A DNA stretch of 64,000 nucleotides from CAYUYV01 sp964561475 (lineage in GTDB: Bacteria; Pseudomonadota; Alphaproteobacteria; JAJFIK01), in NCBI GenBank assembly GCA_964561475.1, contig CAZLPU010000008.1, positions 18,675 through 82,674 on the forward strand, given 5' to 3'. Each line of letters begins with the position of its first letter. The stretch's first letter is position 1. The position numbers were made by a program, and so were the translations under genes. Below are positions 27,471-36,338 of this stretch, one piece after another. Below the pieces are notes generated by a model. It was not told the DNA's origin. It searched no databases and saw only the letters and a list, made by a program, of their open reading frames with translations.

Positions 27471-27848
27471 TCACAGACGCTTGACGAAGATCCAGTAACG
27501 GTCCTTCAGGGTGGCGCTCTTCATGTGCACCTGCACCTTGGTCGGGGTCATGTTGTAGTCGAAGGTCCACTCGAACAGGGAGTTCAGCTTGCCCTGGCGT
27601 ACGCCGTCTTCAAACTTGCCGCGGAACTCCGGCTGGTTCGTGCAGGGAGCAACGTCGGTGAAGAAGTTCTTGCCGATCACGGACTTGGGGTCACGGCCGG
27701 TAATGTCACCCTCGACGGCATTGTAGGCGATGATGTTGCCATCGGCGTCCAGCTGGACGGCACCGAATGCAAGCTCATCGAGCTGGCTTTCGGACAGATT
27801 GGCGAGGGAGTTGGCGATATCGTCAGAGGCAAAAGCGACCATTTCCAT
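27471..27848 (-). CDS. pyp: Photoactive yellow protein
   Basis: A 125-aa PAS-fold blue-light receptor, exactly the length of the Halorhodospira halophila prototype and clearly close to it. The chromophore-site residues are all present at the prototype numbering: Tyr42, Glu46, Thr50, Arg52, Cys69 (thioester to p-coumarate) and Met100, in stretches such as EGDITGRDPK and FFTDVAPCT. Blue light isomerises the chromophore and starts a photocycle. A strong AAGGAG lies before the ATG. In H. halophila the protein is linked with blue-light avoidance. No tyrosine ammonia-lyase or coumarate ligase gene, needed to make the chromophore, is adjacent. Confidence 0.97.
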   Translation of the reverse strand: MEMVAFASDDIANSLANLSESQLDELAFGAVQLDADGNIIAYNAVEGDITGRDPKSVIGKNFFTDVAPCTNQPEFRGKFEDGVRQGKLNSLFEWTFDYNMTPTKVQVHMKSATLKDRYWIFVKRL

Positions 27849-28073
27849 GGCGTTTTCTCCTTAAGAGGTCTGTTACACACTTGTGCGGGTTGCGTTGCAA
27901 CGGTCACCCGATCAACCCGGGCCGACTGTGCGGCACCACTCTTAAGAACCGGTTGGCATGCGTCAGATTGTGCATTTTTTGCTGAGTGGGTCCCTTTTCG
28001 AAAGTTGAATGCGGACTCAGCCCATGGACCAGACGACCCGGCTGGCGCCCCTGGCCCGCGGGTGGCATGAGGT

Positions 28074-28565
28074 CTAAATTTCCGGGAACAGATACTTGAA
28101 ATTGTCCCGGTCCCGCATGCCAGGATAGCTGTGGAGCAGCAGAGTGAGCGCCTGCTTGCGGAACCGCCCGAAGGTCTGAAGGAAGCCCTCGGCATCGCCG
28201 CACAGAGCAAAATTCTCCGCATGCCGATAAAATACCTTGTCCACATAGATCCTGTCCCTTTTCCTCAGCAGGCAAATGGACAGGTTCTCAAGCGCATTGG
28301 CCCGGTGGATCAGGGTGTCCGGATGGAACATGCAGGCGGTGATCCCCGCGGACATCTCACACAGGAACGTATACAGATCAGCTTCGAACTGGAGCCGGTT
28401 CTGTCCGTGGGACATGATAATGGGGCTGTTCCCGGGTAGCAGGCCGGATGCTTCGGGCATGGTCGCGGCCTTTGCGGAAAAATCCACCGACCACTGGGTC
28501 TCGGCAACCTGATTGCGCCTGAATGGGGGCTTGAAGCTTGGAATGGGTTCGCGCGTTGCAATCAT
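28074..28565 (-). CDS. Protein of unknown function upstream of pyp
   Basis: A 163-aa protein. The first 55 residues look poorly ordered, and the rest is predicted mainly helical (FEADLYTFLCEMSAG, ALENLSICLLRKRDRIYVDK, GFLQTFGRFRKQALTLLLHS). It has three cysteines and no signal peptide or membrane segment. I do not recognise a family. The start has AAAGGAT upstream. It is on the same strand as pyp with a 225-base gap, so it may share a role with the photoreceptor, but no motif supports a specific function. Confidence 0.7.
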   Translation of the reverse strand: MIATREPIPSFKPPFRRNQVAETQWSVDFSAKAATMPEASGLLPGNSPIIMSHGQNRLQFEADLYTFLCEMSAGITACMFHPDTLIHRANALENLSICLLRKRDRIYVDKVFYRHAENFALCGDAEGFLQTFGRFRKQALTLLLHSYPGMRDRDNFKYLFPEI

Positions 28566-28936
28566 AAGTTACAATCCTTTCGTAATACACAGATTTCCTG
28601 TCACCCTGCGTGGCGTGGCCATGCTGGGTGCGCGCTCTCTGGGCAGTGGAGGAGACGGGCGCCAGGATTGCTGGGTTGCACGGATTGAGATTAATGATTG
28701 GTAACCTTCTCGAGTTTGGAGATGGTACCCCGAATGAATGGGGCGGGTGTGTGATCTACACGCCATAGCTGGCCGGTCCTGGGCATGATCGTGAGCACGC
28801 CGGGACACAGGCGAATTCCGGAAGCGCAGGAGGGGACCGCAGCAGGTTTCGGCACCTCCAAAGCGCCGGATGCGGGCCTTGACCCATCAGCGGATTTATG
28901 GCGAGTGCTCGCTACTGATTTAATATCTCAACTGTG
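28566..28936. other. Intergenic region upstream of the ECF sigma gene
   Basis: These 371 bases lie between the divergent unknown gene and the sigma gene. I see no small gene and no convincing promoter motif. The last 50 bases are AT-rich, consistent with the sigma-gene promoter. Confidence 0.4.
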
Positions 28937-29545
28937 ATGGCCATAATGAACAACACCCAGACGGCCTACCTGCTGGGCCGCATCGCGCTGAGGGACCGTC
29001 GCGCTTTTGATGAGCTTTACGATGTCGTCTCGCCGTTTCTACTCGGCGTGTGCATCCGGATCCTCAAGGACCGGCAGGAGGCGGAAGACGCCCTGCAGGA
29101 GAGCTTCATCAAGATCTGGAACAAAGCCTCGGCTTTCTCCCAGCGCGAAGCGTCCGCCTTGGCATGGATCGCGTCCGTGGCGCGCAACACGTCCATTGAC
29201 CGCCTCCGGACCATGCGCACGGTCCCGGTCGATGATGAGCGGTTCGCGGAATTGGAAGATCCTGACCAGTCCGCCGAGGATCGTCTGATGGATGCAGACA
29301 ATGCGCGGATGCTGATGGAATGTCTCGATGAACTGGAACCCAAGCAGGCGTCTGCCGTGCGCATGGCTTATTTTACCGGGCGGACCTATGCGGATCTTGC
29401 CCGGGGCATGGAAACGCCTTTGGGGACGGTGAAAAGCTGGGTCCACCGCAGTCTGAACAAGTTGCGCAACTGCCTCGACCCCTCACGCAACGGCGATGAC
29501 CCGGGCCCGCAAATGCATGACGCCCAGCGGCATGAACCGGTCTGA
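28937..29545 (+). CDS. ECF-type RNA polymerase sigma factor
   Basis: A 202-aa sigma-70 family factor. Region 2 lies at about residues 20-90 (DAFDELYDVVSPFLLGVCIRIL-like core with DRQEAEDALQESFIKIW and ALAWIASVARNTSIDRLR). Region 4 is at about 130-185 (LMECLDELEPKQASAVRMAY, TYADLARGMETPLGTVKSWV). It directs RNA polymerase to a stress regulon. ATG codons at 28937 and 28946 and a GTG at 28934 are all possible starts; none has a strong ribosome site. The anti-sigma gene follows after 95 bases. Confidence 0.9.
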   Translation: MAIMNNTQTAYLLGRIALRDRRAFDELYDVVSPFLLGVCIRILKDRQEAEDALQESFIKIWNKASAFSQREASALAWIASVARNTSIDRLRTMRTVPVDDERFAELEDPDQSAEDRLMDADNARMLMECLDELEPKQASAVRMAYFTGRTYADLARGMETPLGTVKSWVHRSLNKLRNCLDPSRNGDDPGPQMHDAQRHEPV

Positions 29546-29640
29546 GCGACGGTAACAACCCACGACAGAGGCTGTTTCCCGCCCGGCACCTCTTTTTACC
29601 GGACACGGACGGTCACTGCGATCAAGGCTAGAGTGCGGAC

Positions 29641-30333
29641 ATGGAAGACGACAGGCAGACCGGCGACCCCGCCTCGATCATGGCCGGGGAATATGTGCTG
29701 GGTGTTCTTTCTGCGGAAGAGCGCCGGGATGTGGAGCGGCGTCTGGAGCGCGACCCCCGCCTCGCCCGGGAGGTGGATTTCTGGACCCACCGGTTCGCAC
29801 CCCTGCTGAATGCCATCCCCCTCGCCCGCCCGTCCATGGTCCTGAAAGAGGAACTGATGGAGCGCCTGTTCGGACGGGAAGCCCCGCGCCGGCGGCGGCG
29901 GGGCGGGCTGTTCCAGTGGCAGATCCTCGCCGCCTGCGCCTCTGCCGTGGCGATTGTCGCCGTCGGCGCGCTCAGCCTCGCGGTGCTGCGCCAGGAACCC
30001 GCCGCCCCCGTGGCCATCATGGCGTCCGCCGGAGAACAGCCGGCCTTCCTGGTGCGTCTGAATCCGGACTTCGAGACCCTGGAAATTCTCAATGCGGATC
30101 TGGAGACCGATGGGCGGGACCCGGAACTGTGGGTGGTGCCCGAAGGCGAACAACCCAGCTCTCTCGGCCTGATCCGGCCTGCGGGTAACACCTTCGTCGC
30201 CCTGGACGATGACATTCGTAACAAGCTGGCCACGGGTGTGACGCTTGCGGTCAGCCTGGAGCCGCCGGGCGGTTCACCGACCGGCCAGCCCACGGGACCC
30301 ATCGTCGTGACCGGACAGGTCCAAGTCCTGTAA
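29641..30333 (+). CDS. RskA-type anti-sigma factor
   Basis: A 230-aa membrane protein. The N-terminal cytoplasmic part has the anti-sigma pattern AGEYVLGVLSAEERRDVERRL. One membrane helix lies near residues 95-117 (ILAACASAVAIVAVGALSLAVL). The periplasmic domain has the RskA/DUF2337-like phrases AFLVRLNP, PELWVVPEGE and LAVSLEPPGGSPTGQPTGPI. It would hold the preceding sigma factor inactive until an envelope signal. The zinc-binding HxxxCxxC motif of ZAS anti-sigmas is absent. A hairpin terminator follows. Confidence 0.9.
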   Translation: MEDDRQTGDPASIMAGEYVLGVLSAEERRDVERRLERDPRLAREVDFWTHRFAPLLNAIPLARPSMVLKEELMERLFGREAPRRRRRGGLFQWQILAACASAVAIVAVGALSLAVLRQEPAAPVAIMASAGEQPAFLVRLNPDFETLEILNADLETDGRDPELWVVPEGEQPSSLGLIRPAGNTFVALDDDIRNKLATGVTLAVSLEPPGGSPTGQPTGPIVVTGQVQVL

Positions 30334-30360
30334 CGGAAACGATCACCTTACGGATGAAAG

Positions 30361-30382
30361 AAGGGGCCGGGATCGGCCCCTT
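30361..30382. terminator. Bidirectional terminator between anti-sigma and maeB
   Basis: An 8-bp stem AAGGGGCC with GGCCCCTT and a 6-base loop. It is followed by TCCCTTTAA on the plus strand and CTTTC on the minus strand. It lies between two convergent genes and can serve both. Confidence 0.65.
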
Positions 30383-30426
30383 CCCTTTAATGGCCCCTGT
30401 ACCGGCCCCTTTACCGGCGAACGCTG

Positions 30427-32718
30427 TCAGGCCCCCGCACCGGCAATCGGCCTGGCGTCCTGGGCATCGGCCACGGCGATCGCGGTCATGTTGACCACAC
30501 CGCGTACAGTGACCGAATTCGACAGGATGTGAACCGGCCGGGCCATGCCGATCAGCATAGGGCCGATATTCAATCCATCATTGGCCGCCCAACACAGATT
30601 GTAGGCGATATTGGCCGCGTCCAGATTGGGCATGACCAGCAGATTGGCCGGACCGGAAAGGCGGCTGTTCATCATCACCTGGTCGCGCACTTCAGGCATG
30701 ATCGCCGCATCCGCCCGCATTTCCCCGTCGAATTCGAAGGTCACCCCACGCTGGTGCAGGACACCGCAGGCCGCCCGCATTTTCATGGCAGACGGGTCGT
30801 CGGAGGCGCCGAAACTGGAATGGGACACCAGGGCCACCCGGGGCTCCTGACCGAACCGGCGCACTTCCGCAGCCGCAAGCTGGGCGATATCGGCCACTTC
30901 CTCCGCAGAAGGATCGGTATTCACGTTGGTGTCGGTGATGAAGACAAAACCGTCCTTGAGCACCACCAGACGCAGGGCTGCCGGCGTGGCCAGATGGGGC
31001 GCGACCCCGATAATGTCGAGCAGGTGCCCAAGATGGGAGCGGTACCGGTCCGTTGCCCCACAGAGCAGGGTGTCGGCTGCACCCATCTGAACCATGGTGG
31101 CGGCAAGCACGGTGTTGCGTGTCCGGATGTAATCGGTGGCCATGGCCGGCGTGATGCCCCGGCGTTCAGTGAGGGCCAGATAATGATCCCGGACCCGGTC
31201 AGCATCGGGATTGTCCTGGGGGTCGATCACCGGCACGTCCTGGTCAAGTTTCAGGCGCAGACCAAGTTCGCGTACGGATTCCGCAATCACCTCACGCCGC
31301 CCGATCAGGATGGGCTGGGCCACACCGTCGTCAAGGGCGATCTGGGCGGCGCGGAGCACCCGTTGGTCTTCCCCTTCCGCGAACACCACCTTGCGCGGAT
31401 CCCTGCGGGCGGATTCGAACACGGGCTCCATGACCGAGCCGGATTTGTAGACAAAAGTACTCAGCTTGCGCCGGTACGCGTCTCCATCGGCGATCGGACG
31501 GCGGGCCACGCCACTGTCCATGGCCGCCTTGGCCACGGCGGGGGCCACGACTTCGATCAGCCGGGGATCGAACGGCTTGGGCAGAATGTATTCCGGACCG
31601 AATTGCAGACTGTGGCCCCGATAGGCTCTGGCGACCACATCGGAGGGTTCCGCCTTGGCCAGATCGGCAATGGCGTGGACACAGGCCCGTTTCATTTCCT
31701 CATTGATGGCCTTGGCACCCACATCGAGTGCGCCCCTGAAGATGAACGGAAAGCACAGAACATTATTGACCTGGTTCGGATAATCCGACCGCCCCGTGGC
31801 GATGATGGCATCGGGCCGGACCTGCTTGGCCAGTTCCGGGCGGATCTCCGGATCCGGATTGGCCAGGGCCATGATGATCGGGTGGGAGGCCATCTGCTCC
31901 AGCCATTCGGGCTTGACGATGTTGGGGGCGGACAGACCCAGGAAAATGTCCGTGTTCGCGAAGGTTTCCCCCAGGGTGCGCCGGTCCGTCTTCTGGGCAT
32001 ACCGGGCCTTGTAGGGATCCATGCCCTCGGCACGGCCTTCATAGACCACACCGTCCACGTCCGAGACCGTGATATTCTCCCGCTTCGCGCCCAGGGAGAC
32101 CAGCAGATCAAGGCACGCCAGGGCGGCGGCCCCGGCTCCGGCACAGGTGATGGTCACGTCACTGATGGACTTGCCCGCGATGGCCAGACCGTTGGTGATG
32201 GCAGCACCGACCACGATGGCGGTTCCGTGCTGGTCATCATGGAAGACCGGGATGCCCATGCGCTCCTTGCACAGACGCTCCACCTCGAAACATTCCGGGG
32301 CCTTGATGTCCTCGAGATTGATGGCACCGAAGGTGGGCTCCAGCCGGGCCACCAGATCCGCCAGGCGCTCCGCGTCCAGCTCGTCCACCTCGATATCGAA
32401 ACAGTCGATCCCGGCGAATTTCTTGAACAGGACCGCCTTGCCCTCCATCACCGGCTTGGACGCCAGGGGGCCGATGGCTCCCAGTCCGAGAACGGCAGTG
32501 CCGTTGGAAATGACCGCAACCAGATTGCCCCTGGCGGTCATGTCGGCGGCCGTGTCCGGGTCATCCGCAATCAGATTGCACGCCGCAGCCACACCGGGGG
32601 AGTAGGCCAGGGCCAGGTCCCTCTGGTTGACCATGCGCTTGGTGGGTTCGATCCTCAACTTTCCCGGGACGGGAAACTGGTGATACTCCAGCGCCATTTC
32701 CTCAAGTTCCGTGGTCAC
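30427..32718 (-). CDS. maeB: NADP-type malic enzyme fused to phosphotransacetylase domain
   Basis: A 763-aa protein from a GTG at 32718. The malic enzyme part (about 1-430) has LAYSPGVAAAC, VISNGTAVLGLG, NLEDIKAPECFEVE and the NAD(P) site TCAGAGAAALACLDLL. The second half (about 440-760) is a phosphate acetyltransferase-like domain (VVFAEGEDQRVLRAAQ, LLCGATDRY, MPNLDAANIAYNL). It converts malate to pyruvate plus CO2 with NADP reduction; the fused domain is usually regulatory. The GTG has AAGGAG nine bases upstream and gives the usual MaeB length; ATG at 32748 has no such signal. Confidence 0.93.
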   Translation of the reverse strand: MTTELEEMALEYHQFPVPGKLRIEPTKRMVNQRDLALAYSPGVAAACNLIADDPDTAADMTARGNLVAVISNGTAVLGLGAIGPLASKPVMEGKAVLFKKFAGIDCFDIEVDELDAERLADLVARLEPTFGAINLEDIKAPECFEVERLCKERMGIPVFHDDQHGTAIVVGAAITNGLAIAGKSISDVTITCAGAGAAALACLDLLVSLGAKRENITVSDVDGVVYEGRAEGMDPYKARYAQKTDRRTLGETFANTDIFLGLSAPNIVKPEWLEQMASHPIIMALANPDPEIRPELAKQVRPDAIIATGRSDYPNQVNNVLCFPFIFRGALDVGAKAINEEMKRACVHAIADLAKAEPSDVVARAYRGHSLQFGPEYILPKPFDPRLIEVVAPAVAKAAMDSGVARRPIADGDAYRRKLSTFVYKSGSVMEPVFESARRDPRKVVFAEGEDQRVLRAAQIALDDGVAQPILIGRREVIAESVRELGLRLKLDQDVPVIDPQDNPDADRVRDHYLALTERRGITPAMATDYIRTRNTVLAATMVQMGAADTLLCGATDRYRSHLGHLLDIIGVAPHLATPAALRLVVLKDGFVFITDTNVNTDPSAEEVADIAQLAAAEVRRFGQEPRVALVSHSSFGASDDPSAMKMRAACGVLHQRGVTFEFDGEMRADAAIMPEVRDQVMMNSRLSGPANLLVMPNLDAANIAYNLCWAANDGLNIGPMLIGMARPVHILSNSVTVRGVVNMTAIAVADAQDARPIAGAGA

Positions 32719-33098
32719 GGCCGTGGTCTCCTTTTGTAATGATGGCATCCAGATAAATTTCAAAGACATAGCGCGCGGATCGTGACGACTCCCGCCTCCC
32801 ACGGCAATGGCTTGATGCGATCACGGTTGCTCACAACATGCTGAAGTACACGCGGGGTATGGATGCTCAAAGCCCTGCAACCGGCTCTTGGATCAGGCAT
32901 GGGGGAGAACAAGCCAGCCAAACACTTTGGATTGATGCCCCCTGACCGTCGAAGAGTCGCCGCAATCTGGCGTAACGGTAAGAATAACGCAGAAAAGACG
33001 TAAGGCTGCCGCCCGGGTGGTCTTGCGTTCTACTGGACCTATCCGGCGAGCGGATGCCGCTCCCGGAAGAACACCCGAAAGGACGAAGGAGACCGTCC
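32719..33098. other. Intergenic region maeB / OmpA-like gene
   Basis: These 380 bases separate divergent genes. I see no gene and no clear motif beyond the ribosome sites already noted. Confidence 0.4.
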
Positions 33099-33902
33099 AT
33101 GACTATCCTCTACCGTTCCCCGAAACGCCGGCCCCCGAAACGCCGGCCGAAAGGCCAGACCGGCCGGCTGCGCACCAGCGCCGCCCTGGCCACTGCACTG
33201 GCAGCCGGGGGCGTGGGTGTCTTCACAGGCGCCATCGCAACGGTGCCCGCCCACGCCCAGACCAAGGCCCCGCCCCCGAAAGGCGGTCATGTGACCGAGC
33301 CTGGCGCCCAGCCCATGGGCCGGGAAGAGGCGTTGCTGGGTCAAACGAGCGACCACGGCAGCGTTCGGGAATCCGGAACCAAGGAGACCGGGTTCGCCCT
33401 GACCCCCACCCGGTTGCTGGCTGAACGGATCGACCTGAACATCGCCTTTCCGGCCAATTCCGCCCGCCTGTCCCTCAGTGCACGGCAACACCTGGACAAG
33501 GTGGCCGGTGTGATGCGCTCGCCGGAGCTGCGGGGCATCGTTTTCGGCATTTACGGCCACACGGACGCCTCCGGCGCGGAAGCCTATAACCTGAAACTGT
33601 CCCGGGCCCGGGCCATGGCCGTCGCGGAATATTTGGTGAGCCAGGGCGTGCCGCCCCAACGGCTGGAAGCCCGCGGCTTCGGGGAGCAGTTGCTCAAGAA
33701 TGCGTCCTGGCCCTACAGCGCCGAGAACCGCCGGGTGGAAGTCGTGGCCCTGAACAGTCCGACCAAGAACGCTGTCCCCCAAAACGCCGTGTACCCCTCC
33801 AACATCAATCCGGCGTTGAACACCATCGGCACCGGCTCGGGGCAGGGCAAAGTGCCCGCGGTCAAGCCGAAAACAAAGGGCCCTCAGACGGACCCGAATT
33901 GA
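33099..33902 (+). CDS. OmpA-family outer-membrane or periplasmic protein
   Basis: A 267-aa protein. A basic N-terminus (PKRRPPKRRPK) precedes a signal-like hydrophobic stretch at about residues 28-54 ending AHAQ. An OmpA C-terminal domain lies at about 115-225 (IAFPANSARLSLSARQHLDKV, then GHTDASGAEAYNLKLSRARA and ENRRVEVVAL), with the aspartate and arginine that bind diaminopimelate in peptidoglycan. No beta-barrel is present, so it is probably a wall-anchored periplasmic protein. AAGGAG lies before the ATG. The signal peptide is unusually long and arginine-rich. GH97 follows on the same strand. Confidence 0.87.
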   Translation: MTILYRSPKRRPPKRRPKGQTGRLRTSAALATALAAGGVGVFTGAIATVPAHAQTKAPPPKGGHVTEPGAQPMGREEALLGQTSDHGSVRESGTKETGFALTPTRLLAERIDLNIAFPANSARLSLSARQHLDKVAGVMRSPELRGIVFGIYGHTDASGAEAYNLKLSRARAMAVAEYLVSQGVPPQRLEARGFGEQLLKNASWPYSAENRRVEVVALNSPTKNAVPQNAVYPSNINPALNTIGTGSGQGKVPAVKPKTKGPQTDPN

Positions 33903-33966
33903 TCGTCCACCGTTGCGCCGGGAGAGGGTCGGGCATGGGAGCGACCACAAGGGGAGGCCGCCGCCT

Positions 33967-36048
33967 ATGAACAAGATCGCCGTGTTGGCCATGGCCGCCC
34001 TTCTGGCGGGCTGGTTCAGATCCGGCACGGCACTTGCCGGGGTGTCCGTGGCCTCTCCCGACGGCGCGCTCACCGTATCCCTGGATGTCGACCATGCAGG
34101 GGTGCCCCGTTATCGCGTGTCCTACCGGGACGAAACGGTGATCCACCCCTCCCGCCTGGGACTGCGCTTCAGGGCCCGCCATGGCCTGGACGAGAGCTTC
34201 GCGCTCACGTCCAGCATGTCTGTCAGCGCGGACAAGACCTGGGAGCAGCCCTGGGGCGAACGGCGGTTTGTCCGGGATCATCACAATGACCTTGCGGCCA
34301 CCTTCACGGCGGAGGGCCAGACCTTCACCGTCCGTGTACGGGTGTTCAACGATGGTCTCGGGTTGCGCTATGAAGTCCCTGCCCAGGGCCGCCCAAAAGC
34401 CGTGTTCATCACCGACGAACTGACCGAATTCCGCATGGAAACCGGTTCCACGTCCTGGTGGATCCCCACAAGGGGCTGGAACCGGTATGAGTATCTCTAC
34501 AACGCCACGCCGGTCGAGGATATCGACCGGGCGCACACGCCGATCACCATACGAACGAAATCAGGGGTGCATTTCAGCATCCACGAAGCCGCCCTGGTGG
34601 ATTATGCGGGCATGTCCCTGGACCAGAAACGCCCGGGCGTCTTCAAGGCGGATCTGGCGCCCCGGTCCGACGGGACCCTGGTCAGGAAAGAAGGCGCCTT
34701 CACCACTCCCTGGCGCACCATCCAGATCGCTCCGGATGCGGTGGGTCTGCTCAACTCCGATCTCATCCTCAATCTCAATGAGCCCAACACGCTCGGTGAT
34801 GTGTCCTGGGTGGAGCCCGGCAAATACATCGGTATCTGGTGGGCCATGCATATCCGGGACCGGACCTGGGGCCGGGACGGCATTCATGGTGCGACCACGG
34901 AGGAAGCCAGACGCTATATCGACTTTGCCGCCGAACACGGGTTCGACGGCGTTCTGGTGGAAGGCTGGAACATCGGCTGGGACGGCAACTGGTACGAGAA
35001 CGGCGACGTGTTCTCCTTCACGGAAAGCTATCCGGATTTCGATCTCCAGGCGGTCACGGACCATGCCCTGGCCAGGGGGGTGCGCCTGATCGGCCACCAT
35101 GAGACCTCGGGCAACATCACCAATTATGAAAATCAGATGGCGGATGCTTATGCTCTGTATGAAAAGCATGGGGTCCGCCAGATCAAGAGCGGGTATGTGG
35201 CCGATGGCGGCGCCATCAAGCGCCTCGACGAAAACGGCATCGCCTTTTACGAATGGCACGACGGCCAGGTGATGGCCAATCATCATCTCAAAGCGGTCAG
35301 GGCGGCGGCCAAATACAAGCTCAGCCTCAATCCCCACGAACCCATCAAGGATACGGGCCTGCGCCGGACCTACCCGAACTGGATCACCCGGGAAGGGGCG
35401 CGGGGCCAGGAATACAATGCCTGGGGCATTCCGCCCAATCCGCCGGAGCACACGGCGATTCTGCCTTTTACCCGAATGCTCTCGGGGCCGATGGATTTCA
35501 CACCGGGTATTTTCGATCTGCGGCCCAATGAACGCCCGCCCGTGCGCGCAGACCTGCCCCGGCCGGACACCCGCTCCAGGGTCGAAACCACCCTGGCCAA
35601 GCAGCTTGCCCTCTACGTGGTGATCTACAGCCCGATCCAGATGGCGGCGGACATTCCGGAAAACTACGAAGCCCGGCCTGAGCCGTTCCAGTTCATCAAG
35701 GATGTGCCCACCGACTGGGAAGAAAGCATCGCGTTAGCGGGAGAGATCGGCGACTATGTTGTCTTCGCCCGGAAGGAACGGGCCACCACGGAGAGGCGCG
35801 GCGCTGACTGGTATCTGGGCGGTCTGACCGATGAAACCGGCCGCACGCTGACCGTCCCGCTGTCCTTTCTCGATGACGGCGTGACGTATACCGCCCAAAT
35901 CTACCGGGATGGCAAGGGCGCGCACTGGGAAACCGCGCCCTATGAAATCGCCATCGAGCGCCGGAGGGTGACCAGCAGGGACCGGATGGACCTGCCCCTC
36001 GCCCCGGGCGGCGGCATCGCCATCCGCTTCGAGGCGGACGCACCCTGA
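33967..36048 (+). CDS. Glycoside hydrolase family 97 (alpha-glucosidase-like)
   Basis: A 693-aa exported enzyme with a signal peptide (residues 1-25). The GH97 N-terminal beta domain is followed by the (beta/alpha)8 barrel, with family phrases such as WWIPTRGWNRYEYLY, YIDFAAEHGFDGVLVEGWNIGW and NPHEPIKDTGLRRTYPNW, then REGARGQEYNAWG, which includes a candidate acid glutamate. GH97 contains inverting alpha-glucosidases and retaining alpha-galactosidases; the EGARGQEYNAW context resembles the SusB-type inverting group. It probably releases glucose from oligosaccharides in the periplasm. GGGGAGG lies before the ATG. No Sus-like transport genes are nearby. Confidence 0.92.
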   Translation: MNKIAVLAMAALLAGWFRSGTALAGVSVASPDGALTVSLDVDHAGVPRYRVSYRDETVIHPSRLGLRFRARHGLDESFALTSSMSVSADKTWEQPWGERRFVRDHHNDLAATFTAEGQTFTVRVRVFNDGLGLRYEVPAQGRPKAVFITDELTEFRMETGSTSWWIPTRGWNRYEYLYNATPVEDIDRAHTPITIRTKSGVHFSIHEAALVDYAGMSLDQKRPGVFKADLAPRSDGTLVRKEGAFTTPWRTIQIAPDAVGLLNSDLILNLNEPNTLGDVSWVEPGKYIGIWWAMHIRDRTWGRDGIHGATTEEARRYIDFAAEHGFDGVLVEGWNIGWDGNWYENGDVFSFTESYPDFDLQAVTDHALARGVRLIGHHETSGNITNYENQMADAYALYEKHGVRQIKSGYVADGGAIKRLDENGIAFYEWHDGQVMANHHLKAVRAAAKYKLSLNPHEPIKDTGLRRTYPNWITREGARGQEYNAWGIPPNPPEHTAILPFTRMLSGPMDFTPGIFDLRPNERPPVRADLPRPDTRSRVETTLAKQLALYVVIYSPIQMAADIPENYEARPEPFQFIKDVPTDWEESIALAGEIGDYVVFARKERATTERRGADWYLGGLTDETGRTLTVPLSFLDDGVTYTAQIYRDGKGAHWETAPYEIAIERRRVTSRDRMDLPLAPGGGIAIRFEADAP

Positions 36049-36279
36049 CAAACCGGCCACGACGGGAGGACCAAACCCTTCAAATTGAGTGTGACCTGCC
36101 GTCCGTCCGAGGGCGGCCGCGCGCAGGTCAAATGAGCGCCGACGTCCGTTTCTAACCCCTACACCGTCTTTTCCCACAAGCACTCCTCACATTCTTGCTT
36201 ACACACCCCGGCTTGCCCTAATTCGTCCTCACAATTGGGCCCAGTATGCGACCCGTACCGATACCGAGCCCGTTATTCA

Positions 36280-36307
36280 CCGGATCATATTTTCCGGATC
36301 ATATTTT
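36280..36307 (+). repeat. 14-bp direct tandem repeat in the M23 leader
   Basis: Two adjacent identical units of CCGGATCATATTTT. They lie just upstream of the ribosome binding site of the next gene, in what I regard as its untranslated leader. Confidence 0.85.
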
Positions 36308-36320
36308 CCGAATCCTGTTT

Positions 36321-36338
36321 GGAGGAGCGTGTTCCTTG
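36321..36338 (+). promoter_or_regulatory. Ribosome binding site and TTG start of the M23-like gene
   Basis: GGAGGAG at 36321-36327 is followed eight bases later by TTG (36336). Starting there gives a normal signal peptide. The upstream ATG at 36246 has no ribosome site and would translate the direct repeat. Confidence 0.65.

Noticed and set aside
30529..32739. 736-codon plus-strand open frame opposite maeB
   Set aside because: Antisense shadow of a clear malic enzyme; composition is histidine/glycine-rich and unlike a real protein.
36093..36129. Possible hairpin GACCTGC...GCAGGTC after the GH97 gene
   Set aside because: Large interrupted loop and no T-tract; could be chance in GC-rich DNA.
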